From Sphingobacterium multivorum (lineage in GTDB: Bacteria > Bacteroidota > Bacteroidia > Sphingobacteriales > Sphingobacteriaceae): 64,000 nt of DNA. Where the stretch lies: assembly GCF_039511225.1 (NCBI RefSeq), contig NZ_CP154261.1, positions 2,170,001 to 2,234,000 of the forward strand, in the 5' to 3' direction. Positions 19,270 through 28,860 of this stretch are shown here, one piece after another. The first letter of the stretch is position 1. Each line of letters starts with the position of its first letter. Position numbers and translations under genes: made by a program. The notes under the pieces were generated by a model. The model was not told where the DNA came from. It saw nothing but the letters and a program-made list of their open reading frames with translations, and ran no database searches.

Positions 19270-20502
19270 TTATTTGATTAAATTATAGAAATTACTAAAA
19301 GCAAGAAAAACGAGTAAGAGAAGTCCGAGGATTCCCCATAACCTTGTTAGTGGGCTGTTTCTGAGCGCACCCATAATTTCTTTGTCGTTTGCGATCAGAA
19401 AGAGGATAATGCCAATAAAGGGAACAAGAAAAATGGTGATGCTTTGGGCAAAAACAATAAGCTCCAAGGGGAGATTTCCGAAGATCAGTGCGATGGCAGA
19501 TCCAAAAATCATGACCAAAGAAATAAAGAGTTTCACTTTGGGGTGATTGAGATTGTTGCCGAAGCCAAAGGTATCGCCCAGTAATGAACCGCCTAATACA
19601 GCATTGCCGATCAAGGAAGAAAAGGAGGCGCCGAAAAGACCGATAAAAAAGAGGTGTGAGGCGTAGCTTCCCAAAAGCGGTTCCAATGCACGGCCCATCT
19701 CAGCGGCAGAACTCAATTTGATGCCTTGCGGATGAAGGGTATTTGCAGCGCAGACCATCACGGCAGCACTCATGATCCCGAGTATAATGATGCCGATTCT
19801 GCTCCCGACTATTTGCCGTTCCGAAGTCTGCTTGTTGGACGACAGTTTTCTTCTTGACTGCACAAGATAACTTTGATAAAACGCACCCACAATCGAAAAG
19901 CAAGACGCCGTGAAAGCAATAATTAAACCCATTGATAAAGGCGGGAGGCTTGGAATAAAACCTAAGAAAAATTCCTGTGCAGGCGTCTTTGTCATTATGG
20001 CTGTGGATAAAAAAGCAAATAGCATAAGGATAATAAGTGCTAGCATCAGTTTTTCCAGTAGCGCATAGAAAGACTTGAAGAACAACAGTAAAATGCCAAT
20101 GACATTAAAAACGATGATCCATATTTTGGGGTTTGTCCCCGTTGCTTCCGAAACAGAAATGGAGACCCCTGTGGCATTTCCGGATTGAAAACAGGTTGCG
20201 ACAAGGAAGATTCCGAGGCCAATGACGATGGCGGTTGTTTTACCAAATTTCTGGCGAATCAAGGTAAGTAAAGATTCGTCTCTCGCAATGCCGATACGTG
20301 CCGCCATATTGGTGAAAACCATCATAAAAAAGATCGCGACGACGACAACCCATAATAGGGCGAAGCCATAATCTGCACCCATTTTTGATGTGATGGTCAT
20401 TTTGCTGGGCCCGAAAACCAGGGCGGCGGTAATGATGCCGGGACCTAAGATGGATAGCCAATTTTTAAACAAAGAGGGTTTTGGCTCGAGGTTGTTTTCC
20501 AT
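19270..20502 (-). CDS. Nramp-fold transporter lacking metal-binding motifs
   Basis: This 410-residue integral membrane protein has about 11 helices in the Nramp/LeuT arrangement; LGPGIITAALVFGPSKMT aligns with TM1. In Nramp metal transporters TM1 carries DPGN and TM6 carries MPH. Here residues 31-34 are GPSK, and the TM6 stretch reads GAFYQSYLVQS. The direct metal ligands are therefore absent, so manganese or iron transport is unlikely. The gene lies between a sugar dehydrogenase and sugar-acid enzymes (gaps of 5 and 7 bases). A role in uptake of a sugar acid or other organic anion, perhaps ion-coupled, is inferred. Database tools will probably label it a divalent metal transporter. Confidence 0.85.
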   Translation of the reverse strand: MENNLEPKPSLFKNWLSILGPGIITAALVFGPSKMTITSKMGADYGFALLWVVVVAIFFMMVFTNMAARIGIARDESLLTLIRQKFGKTTAIVIGLGIFLVATCFQSGNATGVSISVSEATGTNPKIWIIVFNVIGILLLFFKSFYALLEKLMLALIILMLFAFLSTAIMTKTPAQEFFLGFIPSLPPLSMGLIIAFTASCFSIVGAFYQSYLVQSRRKLSSNKQTSERQIVGSRIGIIILGIMSAAVMVCAANTLHPQGIKLSSAAEMGRALEPLLGSYASHLFFIGLFGASFSSLIGNAVLGGSLLGDTFGFGNNLNHPKVKLFISLVMIFGSAIALIFGNLPLELIVFAQSITIFLVPFIGIILFLIANDKEIMGALRNSPLTRLWGILGLLLLVFLAFSNFYNLIK

Positions 20503-20507
20503 GAGAT

Positions 20508-22028
20508 TTATCGTAATGAGGTTAAATGCTGTTGGTTGATTTTAGGTGCAGAATTCCCAAAGTGTGTACGGATATAATTGGTAATTTCAATGACCTCTTC
20601 ATTTTTCAGGAATGAAAAAGATGGCATTGCGCTCTCGTATTTGACCTTGGCTATTGTTTTGTCTTTCAGTCCGTGGAGGATAACCCGCAATAAAGGTGCT
20701 GGGTCGCCTTTGACAAGAGATGAATTGGCTAATGGGGGGAAGGTGTTTATAAGTCCCTTTCCATCTGCTTTATGACAAGACGCACAATACGCTTCGTATA
20801 AGGCTTGACCACTTTTGGCCGGGGAGCTGACGGCGTTGGCTGCAACGGGCTTAATCATTGGCGCAACGGCCTTATCGGCAATGCGGAGTCGGTAGATCAC
20901 GTCGTCATCGGGTTTTGGAAATCCCTTTTGTGGATTCCAGTCCCGGTTGCTTGAACAGAAATAAATGTCCCCATTGGGTAAGGTCAATACGGATCTTAGC
21001 CGGCCAAGTTGATCTTTGAATAGGATCTTCTCATCGACGATCTGCTGCCCATCGGCAGATAATTTTAGGATACGTAGAGACTGATTTTTTAACGTTGCAA
21101 GCAATAAGCTATGTTGCCATTCAGGGATAACGTTGGAACCGTAATAGGCCATACCAGATGGTGCAACGACTGGAGTCCACGATTTAATAGGTTCCTGTCT
21201 TGGCGAGCTTTTGGCGATAGCTTTTTCCTTTTCCGTGTCAATCATGCCTTCGATCTGTGGCCAGCCATAATTTTTTAGCGGTTGGATCAGGTTGATTTCA
21301 TCTTCGATGGCATCGCCATGTTCAGAGGTGTAAATTAAGCCTTTTGCATCATGGGTAAGTCCTTGCATGTTTCGAAATCCCCAGGCATATACATAGCTGT
21401 TTTTAATTGGATTGTCTTTTGGAATGCTCCCGTCGAGATTGAGGCGTAAGATTTTACCGTTTAATGAGGTGCTGTCTTGTGCGAAGGTATCACTTGCGGC
21501 ATCTCCTGTAGCCCAATATACTTTTTTGTCTGTCGAAACAATAACTCGGGAGCCGTTATGTCCCGTATTTCCGGGGATCTGTAAAAGCAATTTTGGGTTT
21601 GACAACTTGCCTGCCGTATTATAATCGTAGCGATATAGGTTGGAAAAAATAAGGCTATCTTTTTTGCTGGTGTAAGAAAGGTAAAGATAAGCTTGCTGCT
21701 GTTCCGGCTGATAGAGCGCCATTCCCAAGAGTCCCAGGGTGCGCTGATGGTATACGTCGGTCAGGCTGTCCACCAAAGTAACAACTTTTGTTTTTGTATC
21801 CAGTCTTCGTATACTTCCTCCGATTTCAGAAAACAGAATGGCGTTATTGACCCGGTCATATTGTAAATCCCAGGGCACATGGAGTTTTGTAGCTTCTTTG
21901 GTTAGCGATAGTATGCTGTACTCCAGTTGGATGTTATTTATGGGTTTACGTTCTCTTTCTGTCTCGGAAGAACAGGAAGAAAGCAGCGGGATCAGCGATA
22001 CAAGCCAAATATAGGTTTGTTTTTTCAT
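20508..22028 (-). CDS. PQQ-type sugar dehydrogenase with C-terminal cytochrome c, lipoprotein
   Basis: This 506-residue exported protein has a lipobox LLSSCSS near residue 20 of the chosen start (Met at 22028; an upstream Met at 22070 would bury the signal). Residues about 45-385 are a six-bladed glucose/sorbosone dehydrogenase beta propeller (GNTGHNGSR, YAWGFRNMQGL, SEHGDAIEDEIN, PSGMAYYG). Residues about 405-500 are a cytochrome c domain with CASCH haem attachment and a likely axial Met in SAMPSF. It would oxidise an aldose to a lactone in the periplasm and pass electrons via its own haem. It opens the four-gene operon, from a promoter at 22068-22099. Confidence 0.9.
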   Translation of the reverse strand: MKKQTYIWLVSLIPLLSSCSSETERERKPINNIQLEYSILSLTKEATKLHVPWDLQYDRVNNAILFSEIGGSIRRLDTKTKVVTLVDSLTDVYHQRTLGLLGMALYQPEQQQAYLYLSYTSKKDSLIFSNLYRYDYNTAGKLSNPKLLLQIPGNTGHNGSRVIVSTDKKVYWATGDAASDTFAQDSTSLNGKILRLNLDGSIPKDNPIKNSYVYAWGFRNMQGLTHDAKGLIYTSEHGDAIEDEINLIQPLKNYGWPQIEGMIDTEKEKAIAKSSPRQEPIKSWTPVVAPSGMAYYGSNVIPEWQHSLLLATLKNQSLRILKLSADGQQIVDEKILFKDQLGRLRSVLTLPNGDIYFCSSNRDWNPQKGFPKPDDDVIYRLRIADKAVAPMIKPVAANAVSSPAKSGQALYEAYCASCHKADGKGLINTFPPLANSSLVKGDPAPLLRVILHGLKDKTIAKVKYESAMPSFSFLKNEEVIEITNYIRTHFGNSAPKINQQHLTSLR

Positions 22029-22067
22029 ATAGGATCTACGGTTATTCCTTTGATTTATGTGGTTAGT

Positions 22068-22099
22068 CAAATGTAGTTGAATAAAAATAAATATACAAA
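22068..22099 (-). promoter_or_regulatory. Promoter of the minus-strand dehydrogenase operon
   Basis: Read on the minus strand: TTTG (22099-22096), 20 bases, then TACATTTG (22075-22068). This matches the Bacteroidota consensus exactly and predicts a start near 22062. A half operator (ATACAAAA) overlaps the -33 element and a full GTATAC palindrome lies just upstream at 22112-22121. Confidence 0.7.
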
Positions 22100-22111
22100 A
22101 AATAAGTTAAA

Positions 22112-22121
22112 TTGTATACAA
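22112..22121. promoter_or_regulatory. Predicted GntR operator 1, TTGTATACAA
   Basis: This perfect 10-bp palindrome of the FadR/FCD type (T-GT--AC-A) lies in the control region between the dehydrogenase operon and the SusC operon. An alternative minus-strand -7 box, TATTTTTG (22126-22119), overlaps it. Confidence 0.65.
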
Positions 22122-22192
22122 AAATATTTTATCGGGCTAAGGTAAATACGATTTAGTTTATAATCTGGTGGGCAAAAATGTGGTATTATAGA

Positions 22193-22225
22193 TTTGTCAC
22201 GAACTTGTTAGCAGGGCTATTTTTG
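22193..22225 (+). promoter_or_regulatory. Promoter of the SusC operon
   Basis: TTTG (22193-22196), 21 bases, then TATTTTTG (22218-22225) matches the Bacteroidota consensus. The start would be near 22231, giving a leader of about 174 nt with GntR operator 2 at about +20. The remaining bases of the 22071-22404 gap are AT-rich leader with no further recognisable signal. Confidence 0.65.
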
Positions 22226-22249
22226 TAAAAAAGTGAAAAAAATATTGAA

Positions 22250-22259
22250 TTGTATACAA
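22250..22259. promoter_or_regulatory. Predicted GntR operator 2, TTGTATACAA
   Basis: This is identical to operator 1 and lies 138 bases from it, just downstream of the predicted SusC transcription start, a position suited to roadblock repression. Confidence 0.65.
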
Positions 22260-22404
22260 AAAATATATATTATTGTATTCACTATGATAAAGTAAAGAAG
22301 AGGAATTGCGATCGCATAGGGGTCGAAAATTATTTTTCTTAAAAAATACCAATAAACTAAAGAGCTTATAAATCATTTATTTAACCACTTTAACCTGAGT
22401 ATTC

Positions 22405-25400
22405 ATGATACTAAAGCAGATTAAAATCCGGGATGTAATAAACAGGAGTTGCCTGTTGGTAGGGCTACCTTTTATTTCGATGGCTGCATTGGCAAATGTA
22501 CCTTCTTCCCCTAATAATGGAAAGATTCCGATCTCGGATGTTCTAAATCCTTCGCCGGGTTTAGCTAAATTTCAGCAGCAGCTTGTCGGGCAGGTGCTGG
22601 ACGCTAAAGGGCAGCCACTGTCCGGTGTGGAAGTGCGTAACCTTAAAAATGCTACTGTTACCGTTACGGATCAAGAAGGCCGTTTTAAATTAACGGGTTC
22701 GGTTTCAGATCAGATTCAATTTCGGTTAATCGGTTTTAATACAAAAGTGGTGTCGGGGAAAGACGTGCAGGCTTTGGTGCTTGATGCGAGCGAAAATGCG
22801 CTGGATGAAGTGGTTGTGGTGGGGTATGGTAAGCAGAAAAAAGGCAACTTGACTGGTGCTGTGGCCAGTGTCAATTTTGACCAATCTACTTCAAGCCGGG
22901 GGCTTTCCAATGCCTCGCAGGCCTTACAGGGTGTTATTCCCGGTTTGGCCGTAAGTCAAAACTCAGGGATGGCCGGAAATAATGCAGCGGATCTTTTGAT
23001 CCGGGGGCTGGGGACGGTCAATAGTGCTGGACCGCTGATCGTGGTCGACGGGATGCCCGATGTCAATATGAACCGTGTGAATGTGAATGATATTGAAAGT
23101 GTGACCGTGCTAAAAGATGCTTCTTCCGCTGCTGTATACGGTTCCAGAGCGGCCAACGGGGTTGTATTGATTACGACAAAGTCTGGTAAAAGAAACAGTA
23201 GGACGGTTATTTCCTTTAGTGCCAACAAATCGCTGGTGAAACCTACCCGCTCTTTTGATTTTGTTAATAATTATGCAAAAGCAATGACGGCTACGCAAAG
23301 GGCCCAGGCTTATAATACCGCTGCATCTGCATTCAATTTTAAAAATGGAACGATCGACGAATGGTTGGCTTTAAGTATGATCGACCCGAGATTGTATCCA
23401 AGTACCGATTGGTGGGATGTTATTCTTCGCAATGGTCAAAGTGGGAATTATAATGTTTCCATTAATGGGGGGACTGAAAATAACAATTACTATTTGTCTG
23501 TGGGTATGCTGGATGAGAAGGGGATACAGATCAATAATGATTTTAAACGTTATAATGCTGCATTTAACTTCGAAACAAAAGTAACCAATACCATCGGTGC
23601 TGGGGTCCGGTTCTCCGGAAATTGGTCCGATTACCGGTATAACTACGAGGATGGTATGACTGCCAACTCAACAAGTGGAATGGATTTGTTTACCTCGCCA
23701 GCAGGTATATTGCCTTATGATCCTATGACCGGTTTTTATGGTGGAGCAATGTCTTACAATGAAAGCCCGCAGGCCAATAATATTTATGCGGATTACATGA
23801 CGCGCAACCAGAACCACATGAATCAAAAGCAGGCTCTGGTGAATGGTTATTTAAACTGGAAGCCGTTCAAAGGGTTTGAGGCTAAAGTGGATTATGCCCT
23901 AAATTATGACACGCGTTTTCAATGGAAGGCAGATATGCCGACAAAATTGTATAACATCCGGACAGGATTGTCTATCCGGGATCTTGTGCCAACAAATGAT
24001 GGGATCTATAATACAGACCGGAACAATTACAAAACACAGCTGAACTTCAAGTTGAGTTATGATCATAAGTTCGGCGCTAATCATGATTTCTCTGCTTTGG
24101 CCGTGTATTCCGAAGAATATTGGAACAATCGTGTTTTGGCGGGTAGTCGCTTAGATCGTTTGCATCCTAGTTTACATGAAATCGATGGTGCATCTGAAGA
24201 TGTACAAAATGTGTCGGGATCATCATCGGCGGAAGGTTTACGTTCTTATATCGGACGATTAAATTATACAGCCTTTGGAAAGTATATGTTTGAAGGGAAC
24301 TTCCGGGTAGATGGTTCTTCGCGTTTCTTGCCGGGCGATCAATATGGTTTTTTTCCTTCCGCGGCAGTGGGGTGGCGGATCTCAGATGAGGCGTTTATGT
24401 CGGCATTTAAGGAGAAGATTAGCCTGAGTTCGGCTAAATTTAGAGCTTCTTATGGTTCATTGGGTAATAATAGTGGTGTAGGCTTGTATGAGCAGAAACA
24501 ATCTTTGGTGTCCAGTCCCTACTATCTGATTGACAATAGTACAGGAACAGGGTCTGTTGTCAAGGGGTTGATCAATAAAAAACTGATCAACTATGACCTT
24601 ACCTGGGAAAAGACACGTGTGTTTAATTTGGGCTTGGACCTTGGGTTCTTTAAAAATAAACTGACGGCCGAGTTGGATTACTACGAAAGAAAGACGATCG
24701 GTATGAACAGACCTTCGGATGTATCGATGCATCTGACGGGTTTATTTGCTGCTCCGCGACGCAATATCGGCGATATGATGAATAAAGGGCTGGAAGCAAA
24801 TGTGACCTGGAATGATAGAAAAGGTGATGTGGGTTACATGCTGAACTTTAATGTGGGCTACAACAAGAACAAGCTATTGTCTTGGAATGAGCAGTTGCAA
24901 AGAGGTTCGGTATTTATTGATATGCCTTATAATTTTATCTATGCTTTCGAATCGTTGGGCATTGCGCAGTCTTGGCAGGATGTCTATAATGCAGTTCCTC
25001 AGGGGGCTTCTCCGGGAGATATTTTGTTGAAAGATGTCAATGGTGACGGCAAATTGGATGCGAATGACCGCGTGGCATATCCCGCTTACCAATTGGGTAG
25101 GCCAAAGGTAAATTACGGATTTAGAGGTTCTGTTGACTACAAAGGTTTTGATTTCTCTTTCCTGTTGCAGGCTGCTACCGGACGAAAAGAATTTTGGATG
25201 AACAAAGCGAATTCAAATTTTTTAGGGACGGCAAATCAGGCGATTACGGAAGATCAGTGGAATAATATGTGGAGCCTGGACAATCGCGATGCCGATTATC
25301 CTAAATTGCTTCCAAGTACATTGGGATCAACGAGTCCAAATGCATACTTGAGTACATTTTGGTTGCAAAACATGTCTTATTTAAGGGTTAAAAATCTGCA

Positions 25401-25590
25401 GCTTGGCTATACTTTTAAGAAAGAATTACTGATGAAGCTGGGGATCCAGAAGTTACGTGTATTCGGTTCTGTAGATAACTTGGCGGTTTTGACGAGTTTT
25501 AAAGGCTTAGATCCGGAGAAAAGTACCTATACCAATGATGCCTATCCGATGACGAAGAGTTTTGTGGTTGGACTGAATGTAGACTTATAA
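22405..25590 (+). CDS. SusC/RagA-type TonB-dependent outer-membrane transporter
   Basis: This 1061-residue outer-membrane protein has a signal region (MAALANVPSS), a carboxypeptidase-regulatory-like domain (about 60-130, VGQVLDAKGQPLSGV), the TonB-box block DEVVVVGYGKQKKGNLTGAV, a plug with VIPGLAVSQNSG and SRAANGVVLITTKSG, and a 22-strand barrel ending SFVVGLNVDL. It imports oligosaccharides with its SusD partner, 11 bases downstream. The control region holds two GntR-type palindromes, so it is probably repressed until substrate arrives. The lyase encoded in the same operon suggests uronate-containing oligosaccharides. Confidence 0.97.
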   Translation: MILKQIKIRDVINRSCLLVGLPFISMAALANVPSSPNNGKIPISDVLNPSPGLAKFQQQLVGQVLDAKGQPLSGVEVRNLKNATVTVTDQEGRFKLTGSVSDQIQFRLIGFNTKVVSGKDVQALVLDASENALDEVVVVGYGKQKKGNLTGAVASVNFDQSTSSRGLSNASQALQGVIPGLAVSQNSGMAGNNAADLLIRGLGTVNSAGPLIVVDGMPDVNMNRVNVNDIESVTVLKDASSAAVYGSRAANGVVLITTKSGKRNSRTVISFSANKSLVKPTRSFDFVNNYAKAMTATQRAQAYNTAASAFNFKNGTIDEWLALSMIDPRLYPSTDWWDVILRNGQSGNYNVSINGGTENNNYYLSVGMLDEKGIQINNDFKRYNAAFNFETKVTNTIGAGVRFSGNWSDYRYNYEDGMTANSTSGMDLFTSPAGILPYDPMTGFYGGAMSYNESPQANNIYADYMTRNQNHMNQKQALVNGYLNWKPFKGFEAKVDYALNYDTRFQWKADMPTKLYNIRTGLSIRDLVPTNDGIYNTDRNNYKTQLNFKLSYDHKFGANHDFSALAVYSEEYWNNRVLAGSRLDRLHPSLHEIDGASEDVQNVSGSSSAEGLRSYIGRLNYTAFGKYMFEGNFRVDGSSRFLPGDQYGFFPSAAVGWRISDEAFMSAFKEKISLSSAKFRASYGSLGNNSGVGLYEQKQSLVSSPYYLIDNSTGTGSVVKGLINKKLINYDLTWEKTRVFNLGLDLGFFKNKLTAELDYYERKTIGMNRPSDVSMHLTGLFAAPRRNIGDMMNKGLEANVTWNDRKGDVGYMLNFNVGYNKNKLLSWNEQLQRGSVFIDMPYNFIYAFESLGIAQSWQDVYNAVPQGASPGDILLKDVNGDGKLDANDRVAYPAYQLGRPKVNYGFRGSVDYKGFDFSFLLQAATGRKEFWMNKANSNFLGTANQAITEDQWNNMWSLDNRDADYPKLLPSTLGSTSPNAYLSTFWLQNMSYLRVKNLQLGYTFKKELLMKLGIQKLRVFGSVDNLAVLTSFKGLDPEKSTYTNDAYPMTKSFVVGLNVDL

Positions 25591-25601
25591 TATTTGAACT
25601 T

Positions 25602-27434
25602 ATGAAATCGATATATAACATCGTGTTTATTTCTTCTTTGTTGCTTCTTGGTTTATCCGCGTGCCGCAAAGATTTGTTAAATCAAAATCCAACAACAACG
25701 CCAAGCTCTGAAACGTTCTGGGTGGACGAAAATGACGCGCTTGCTGCCTTAATGGCGAACTATTCGATATTTAGACCTTGTTTTGATCGTGACTATCATT
25801 TTGATGGTCATGGTGATTACCTGAAGGTGTACAATACCGGTGCGGCGCCTATTTCATTAACGGTGAATAGTCCGATGAATTATGGTTCCGGTGCGTCGGC
25901 AATGTATAGAGCATTGTATGGATCTATATTCAGTTCCAACTTTGTGATCGAAAATACCAATGCGCGCTTGCTGCCCGTAGCAAAAACTGATGCTGTAAAA
26001 CAGACCTTGGAAACAATCGTGGCGGAAGCCAAATTGCTGCGTGCCATTGCCTACTTTAGACTGATTTCCTTATGGGGCGATGTACCTTATTTTTATAAAT
26101 CGGCACCGGCGCCTGCAGAGGCTGATACGGTGCGTAGAATGCCTATTGCGCAGCTGAAAGATTCCATTATGGCTGATTTAAATTACGCTGTGGACAAATT
26201 GCCGAATAAGGGGGCTGCAATTGGTCGTGCCGGTAAGCCTGCCGCGTTGGCCTTCCGTGGTAAGTTTCAATTGTACTGGGGTTCGTGGAAGAAAAATGGA
26301 TGGCCCGAATTGGATGGATTTGTGCAATCTGCTGCCGACGCTAAGTCGGCCTATACGGCGGCAGCTGCGGATTTTAAGCGTGTGATCAATGATTTTGGTA
26401 TCAAAATGTTTAGAAATGGTGACCCAGGTTCATGGGGTGAATTGGGGAAGGCAGATGTGCTCCCAAATTATTACTACATGTTTATACCTTCTACGGGCAA
26501 CTTGAGTCAAGATGAGGAAATGGTCATGGTGCTTACCCATGGCGGTGTGGGTACAAAACAGAGTGAGGAATATCAACGTGTGTGGACTGGGCCATTGGTG
26601 TCTTTAGGGCAGAACCAAGCTATTCCGCGTTATGAATTGGCCGACCGTTATCAATCTACCATTACGGGAGATTTCTTGCCCAAGATGGTTCAGCTAGATC
26701 CAGTGAAAAATCCGGCAGCACGTACAACAGCAAATTCAGCGGTGAACCCTGAGTCGTACCGTAATCGCGATTATCGCATGAAAGCGACTTTGTTGTGGGA
26801 TTATGAATTGATTATGGGTATGAGCCCTACGGAGACGACAGGTTATATTCCTTTTGTCTACAAAACTTGGGGTGCTGCGGTGACGGTTAACGGTGTATCT
26901 TACAAAACTTCCTTCACCGATAATACCACAAATCTCTCGGGATTACAATCGCGTAAATTTGTGCGCAATTATGGTGGTGTGGCACGTAGTGATGGAAATT
27001 ACAATTGGCCTTTGATGCGCATTGCAGACGTGTATCTGATGTATGCTGAAGCGACCAATGAGATTGGTGGTCCACAGGCGGATGCGATTGATTTGGTTAA
27101 TAAGGTCAGGCGCCGTGGTAACTTGCCCGCGCTTGCGGGGGCTAAAACCGCTTCTCGTGATGCTTTTTTTGATGCTATAGAACAGGAAAGGATCGTAGAG
27201 TTGTTTGGTGAAGGACAGCGTGCCTTTGACCTGCGGAGATGGCGTAAACTGGAAACCGTATTTGGTAAGCCTTATGGTGATGGAAAATGGTTCCAGGATA
27301 GTTTTGGGAATAATTGGGAGCGCTTTTTCTTCAATGAGTCTGAGTTGACTTATCAAAAGTGTTATATCTATCAAATCCCGGAAACAGAACGTTCGCGGAA
27401 TCCGAATTTAACACAAAATATACCTTGGAAATAA
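25602..27434 (+). CDS. SusD/RagB-type glycan-binding lipoprotein
   Basis: This 610-residue surface lipoprotein has a lipobox GLSACRK near residue 20. It has the SusD arrangement: N-terminal TPR-like helices (AEAKLLRAIAYFRLISLWGDVPYF), and C-terminal blocks NYNWPLMRIADVYLMYAEA and ERIVELFGEGQRAFDLRRW, which are diagnostic. It forms the lid on the SusC barrel and captures oligosaccharides at the cell surface. The stop is followed directly by the next lipoprotein gene. The ligand cannot be read from sequence but should match the heparinase-type lyase product. Confidence 0.97.
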   Translation: MKSIYNIVFISSLLLLGLSACRKDLLNQNPTTTPSSETFWVDENDALAALMANYSIFRPCFDRDYHFDGHGDYLKVYNTGAAPISLTVNSPMNYGSGASAMYRALYGSIFSSNFVIENTNARLLPVAKTDAVKQTLETIVAEAKLLRAIAYFRLISLWGDVPYFYKSAPAPAEADTVRRMPIAQLKDSIMADLNYAVDKLPNKGAAIGRAGKPAALAFRGKFQLYWGSWKKNGWPELDGFVQSAADAKSAYTAAAADFKRVINDFGIKMFRNGDPGSWGELGKADVLPNYYYMFIPSTGNLSQDEEMVMVLTHGGVGTKQSEEYQRVWTGPLVSLGQNQAIPRYELADRYQSTITGDFLPKMVQLDPVKNPAARTTANSAVNPESYRNRDYRMKATLLWDYELIMGMSPTETTGYIPFVYKTWGAAVTVNGVSYKTSFTDNTTNLSGLQSRKFVRNYGGVARSDGNYNWPLMRIADVYLMYAEATNEIGGPQADAIDLVNKVRRRGNLPALAGAKTASRDAFFDAIEQERIVELFGEGQRAFDLRRWRKLETVFGKPYGDGKWFQDSFGNNWERFFFNESELTYQKCYIYQIPETERSRNPNLTQNIPWK

Positions 27435-27459
27435 GATGGTAACACTTGACTGTAATAAG

Positions 27460-27855
27460 ATGAAATATACATTATTTTTAATCGGCATGCTGTTCGTTAG
27501 CTTGTCCGGTTGTAAGGATGATTATCCAATGGATGAGGATGGTTTGTTGATCACGACCAGGTCGGAATGTTATGTCAGTAGTTTTGAACTGTTGGGCGCC
27601 GATTTTCAGACAGTACGGACCAAAGCTGCCTTGGTAGATACCGTTGAGCAAACCATAAAAGTGGAGGTGCTCTTTGGTACGGATTTGAAAAATCTATACC
27701 CACAGTTTTCATTGGTCACCGATGCGGTATTAGATCCTAAGATTTTAGGAAAACAAGATTTTTCCAATTTGGATACGCCACGTGAATGGACTGTCGTGTC
27801 TGGAAATAGAAAGGTTCGTAAGACGTATAAAGTTTATTTGACAGTACAAAAATAA
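27460..27855 (+). CDS. Small PUL lipoprotein, unknown function
   Basis: This 131-residue lipoprotein starts at the Met that opens a signal peptide (MKYTLFLIGMLFVSLSGCKDD, lipobox LSGC); an upstream Met at 27436 is less likely. After the signal comes one beta-rich domain containing VEQTIKVEVLFGTDLKNLYPQ and ending VRKTYKVYLTV, which resembles the DUF5018-like beta-sandwich domains at the N-termini of surface glycan-binding proteins. It lies between susD-like and another lipoprotein gene in the same operon, so a role in glycan capture at the surface is inferred. I do not recognise a specific family with certainty. Confidence 0.75.
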   Translation: MKYTLFLIGMLFVSLSGCKDDYPMDEDGLLITTRSECYVSSFELLGADFQTVRTKAALVDTVEQTIKVEVLFGTDLKNLYPQFSLVTDAVLDPKILGKQDFSNLDTPREWTVVSGNRKVRKTYKVYLTVQK

Positions 27856-27863
27856 GTAAGCTG

Positions 27864-28856
27864 ATGAAAACAAATTATTTAAAAATAGGGCTACTGTCCA
27901 TCGGATTTGGGCTCTTGCTGTTAGGTTCTTGTAAAGAAGAAGCTTATGAAATTCCAAAAGCAAAAGATGGTTTGCAAAACGACATCATTAAGCGCTCTTT
28001 AGGGCCAAATGTGGTTGGTGCTACCATAGACTTTGCTTATGCGGCGGCGATATTACCAGATCAGGGGAAGCTCACATCGATCGCTGTGGAAGCCAGCATT
28101 GCGGGTGATGAGGGTACTGTGCTTGAAAACAAATCGTACTACACCAGTAGTACCGGGGCAGACGTAGGTGTTGTCGTTGGCGACCCTGCGACAGTAAATG
28201 GGAATAGGACGGAGGTGAAATTTACAAAAGACACCTCGGCTTCAACGCTGCGTTATAGCTACAAAATACCGGCAGCAGCAAAAGGTAAATCGGTTACGTT
28301 TACATTCAGGGCGAGGTCCAGTAATGGGCAGGAAATTGCGTTGAAGACCGAAGCGTATGCGATTCGTAATATGGATATGGCCTTAGACTTGATCGGGAAA
28401 GATGGGGCTGCCTGCTTTTTTTCTGTAGCAGATCTAAAATGGTATACAGCAACGGAAGCTGCAGCAAACCCGGATAAAATTGATTTGATCTATTTGTACC
28501 GGCCATTGCCAACGGTGACTTATGCACATTCATTGGTTGCTCCCACGACGGATGCCAGTTATTTGCCGAGCTTCACCTTACCTGTCGGGCTGACAAATAA
28601 AACGAAGATCGTGAAGGCTTGGACCGTGCGGGATCAACAATTGGCACGATTGCAATACAGTGTATTTGTGGACGATGTGGATTTGAAAGACAAATCGTTT
28701 ATCGATGCGCCAGATTTTGCCATTAATTTAAAAGCTGAATCAGGACTATGGCTGCAAACGGCAGATGGTAAATACAATGCTTATGTATTTGTCAATAGCG
28801 TAAATAATACCACGAAAGAAATGAAGATCAGTGTAAAAAGGTTGCAAGTAAAATAA
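27864..28856 (+). CDS. PUL lipoprotein, DUF4466-like (putative glycan-binding)
   Basis: This 330-residue lipoprotein has lipobox LLLGSCKEE. Two beta-rich domains are visible: an N-terminal one (about 30-160, with ATIDFAYAAAILPDQGKL and SYKIPAAAKGKSVTFTFRA) and a C-terminal one beginning DMALDLIGKDGAACFFSVADLKWYT, the latter typical of SusE/DUF4466-type proteins beside SusC/SusD pairs. It is probably surface-exposed and binds the glycan before or after lyase cleavage. It ends 4 bases before the lyase gene. The family name is tentative; there are no catalytic motifs. Confidence 0.72.
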   Translation: MKTNYLKIGLLSIGFGLLLLGSCKEEAYEIPKAKDGLQNDIIKRSLGPNVVGATIDFAYAAAILPDQGKLTSIAVEASIAGDEGTVLENKSYYTSSTGADVGVVVGDPATVNGNRTEVKFTKDTSASTLRYSYKIPAAAKGKSVTFTFRARSSNGQEIALKTEAYAIRNMDMALDLIGKDGAACFFSVADLKWYTATEAAANPDKIDLIYLYRPLPTVTYAHSLVAPTTDASYLPSFTLPVGLTNKTKIVKAWTVRDQQLARLQYSVFVDDVDLKDKSFIDAPDFAINLKAESGLWLQTADGKYNAYVFVNSVNNTTKEMKISVKRLQVK

Positions 28857-28860
28857 GGAT

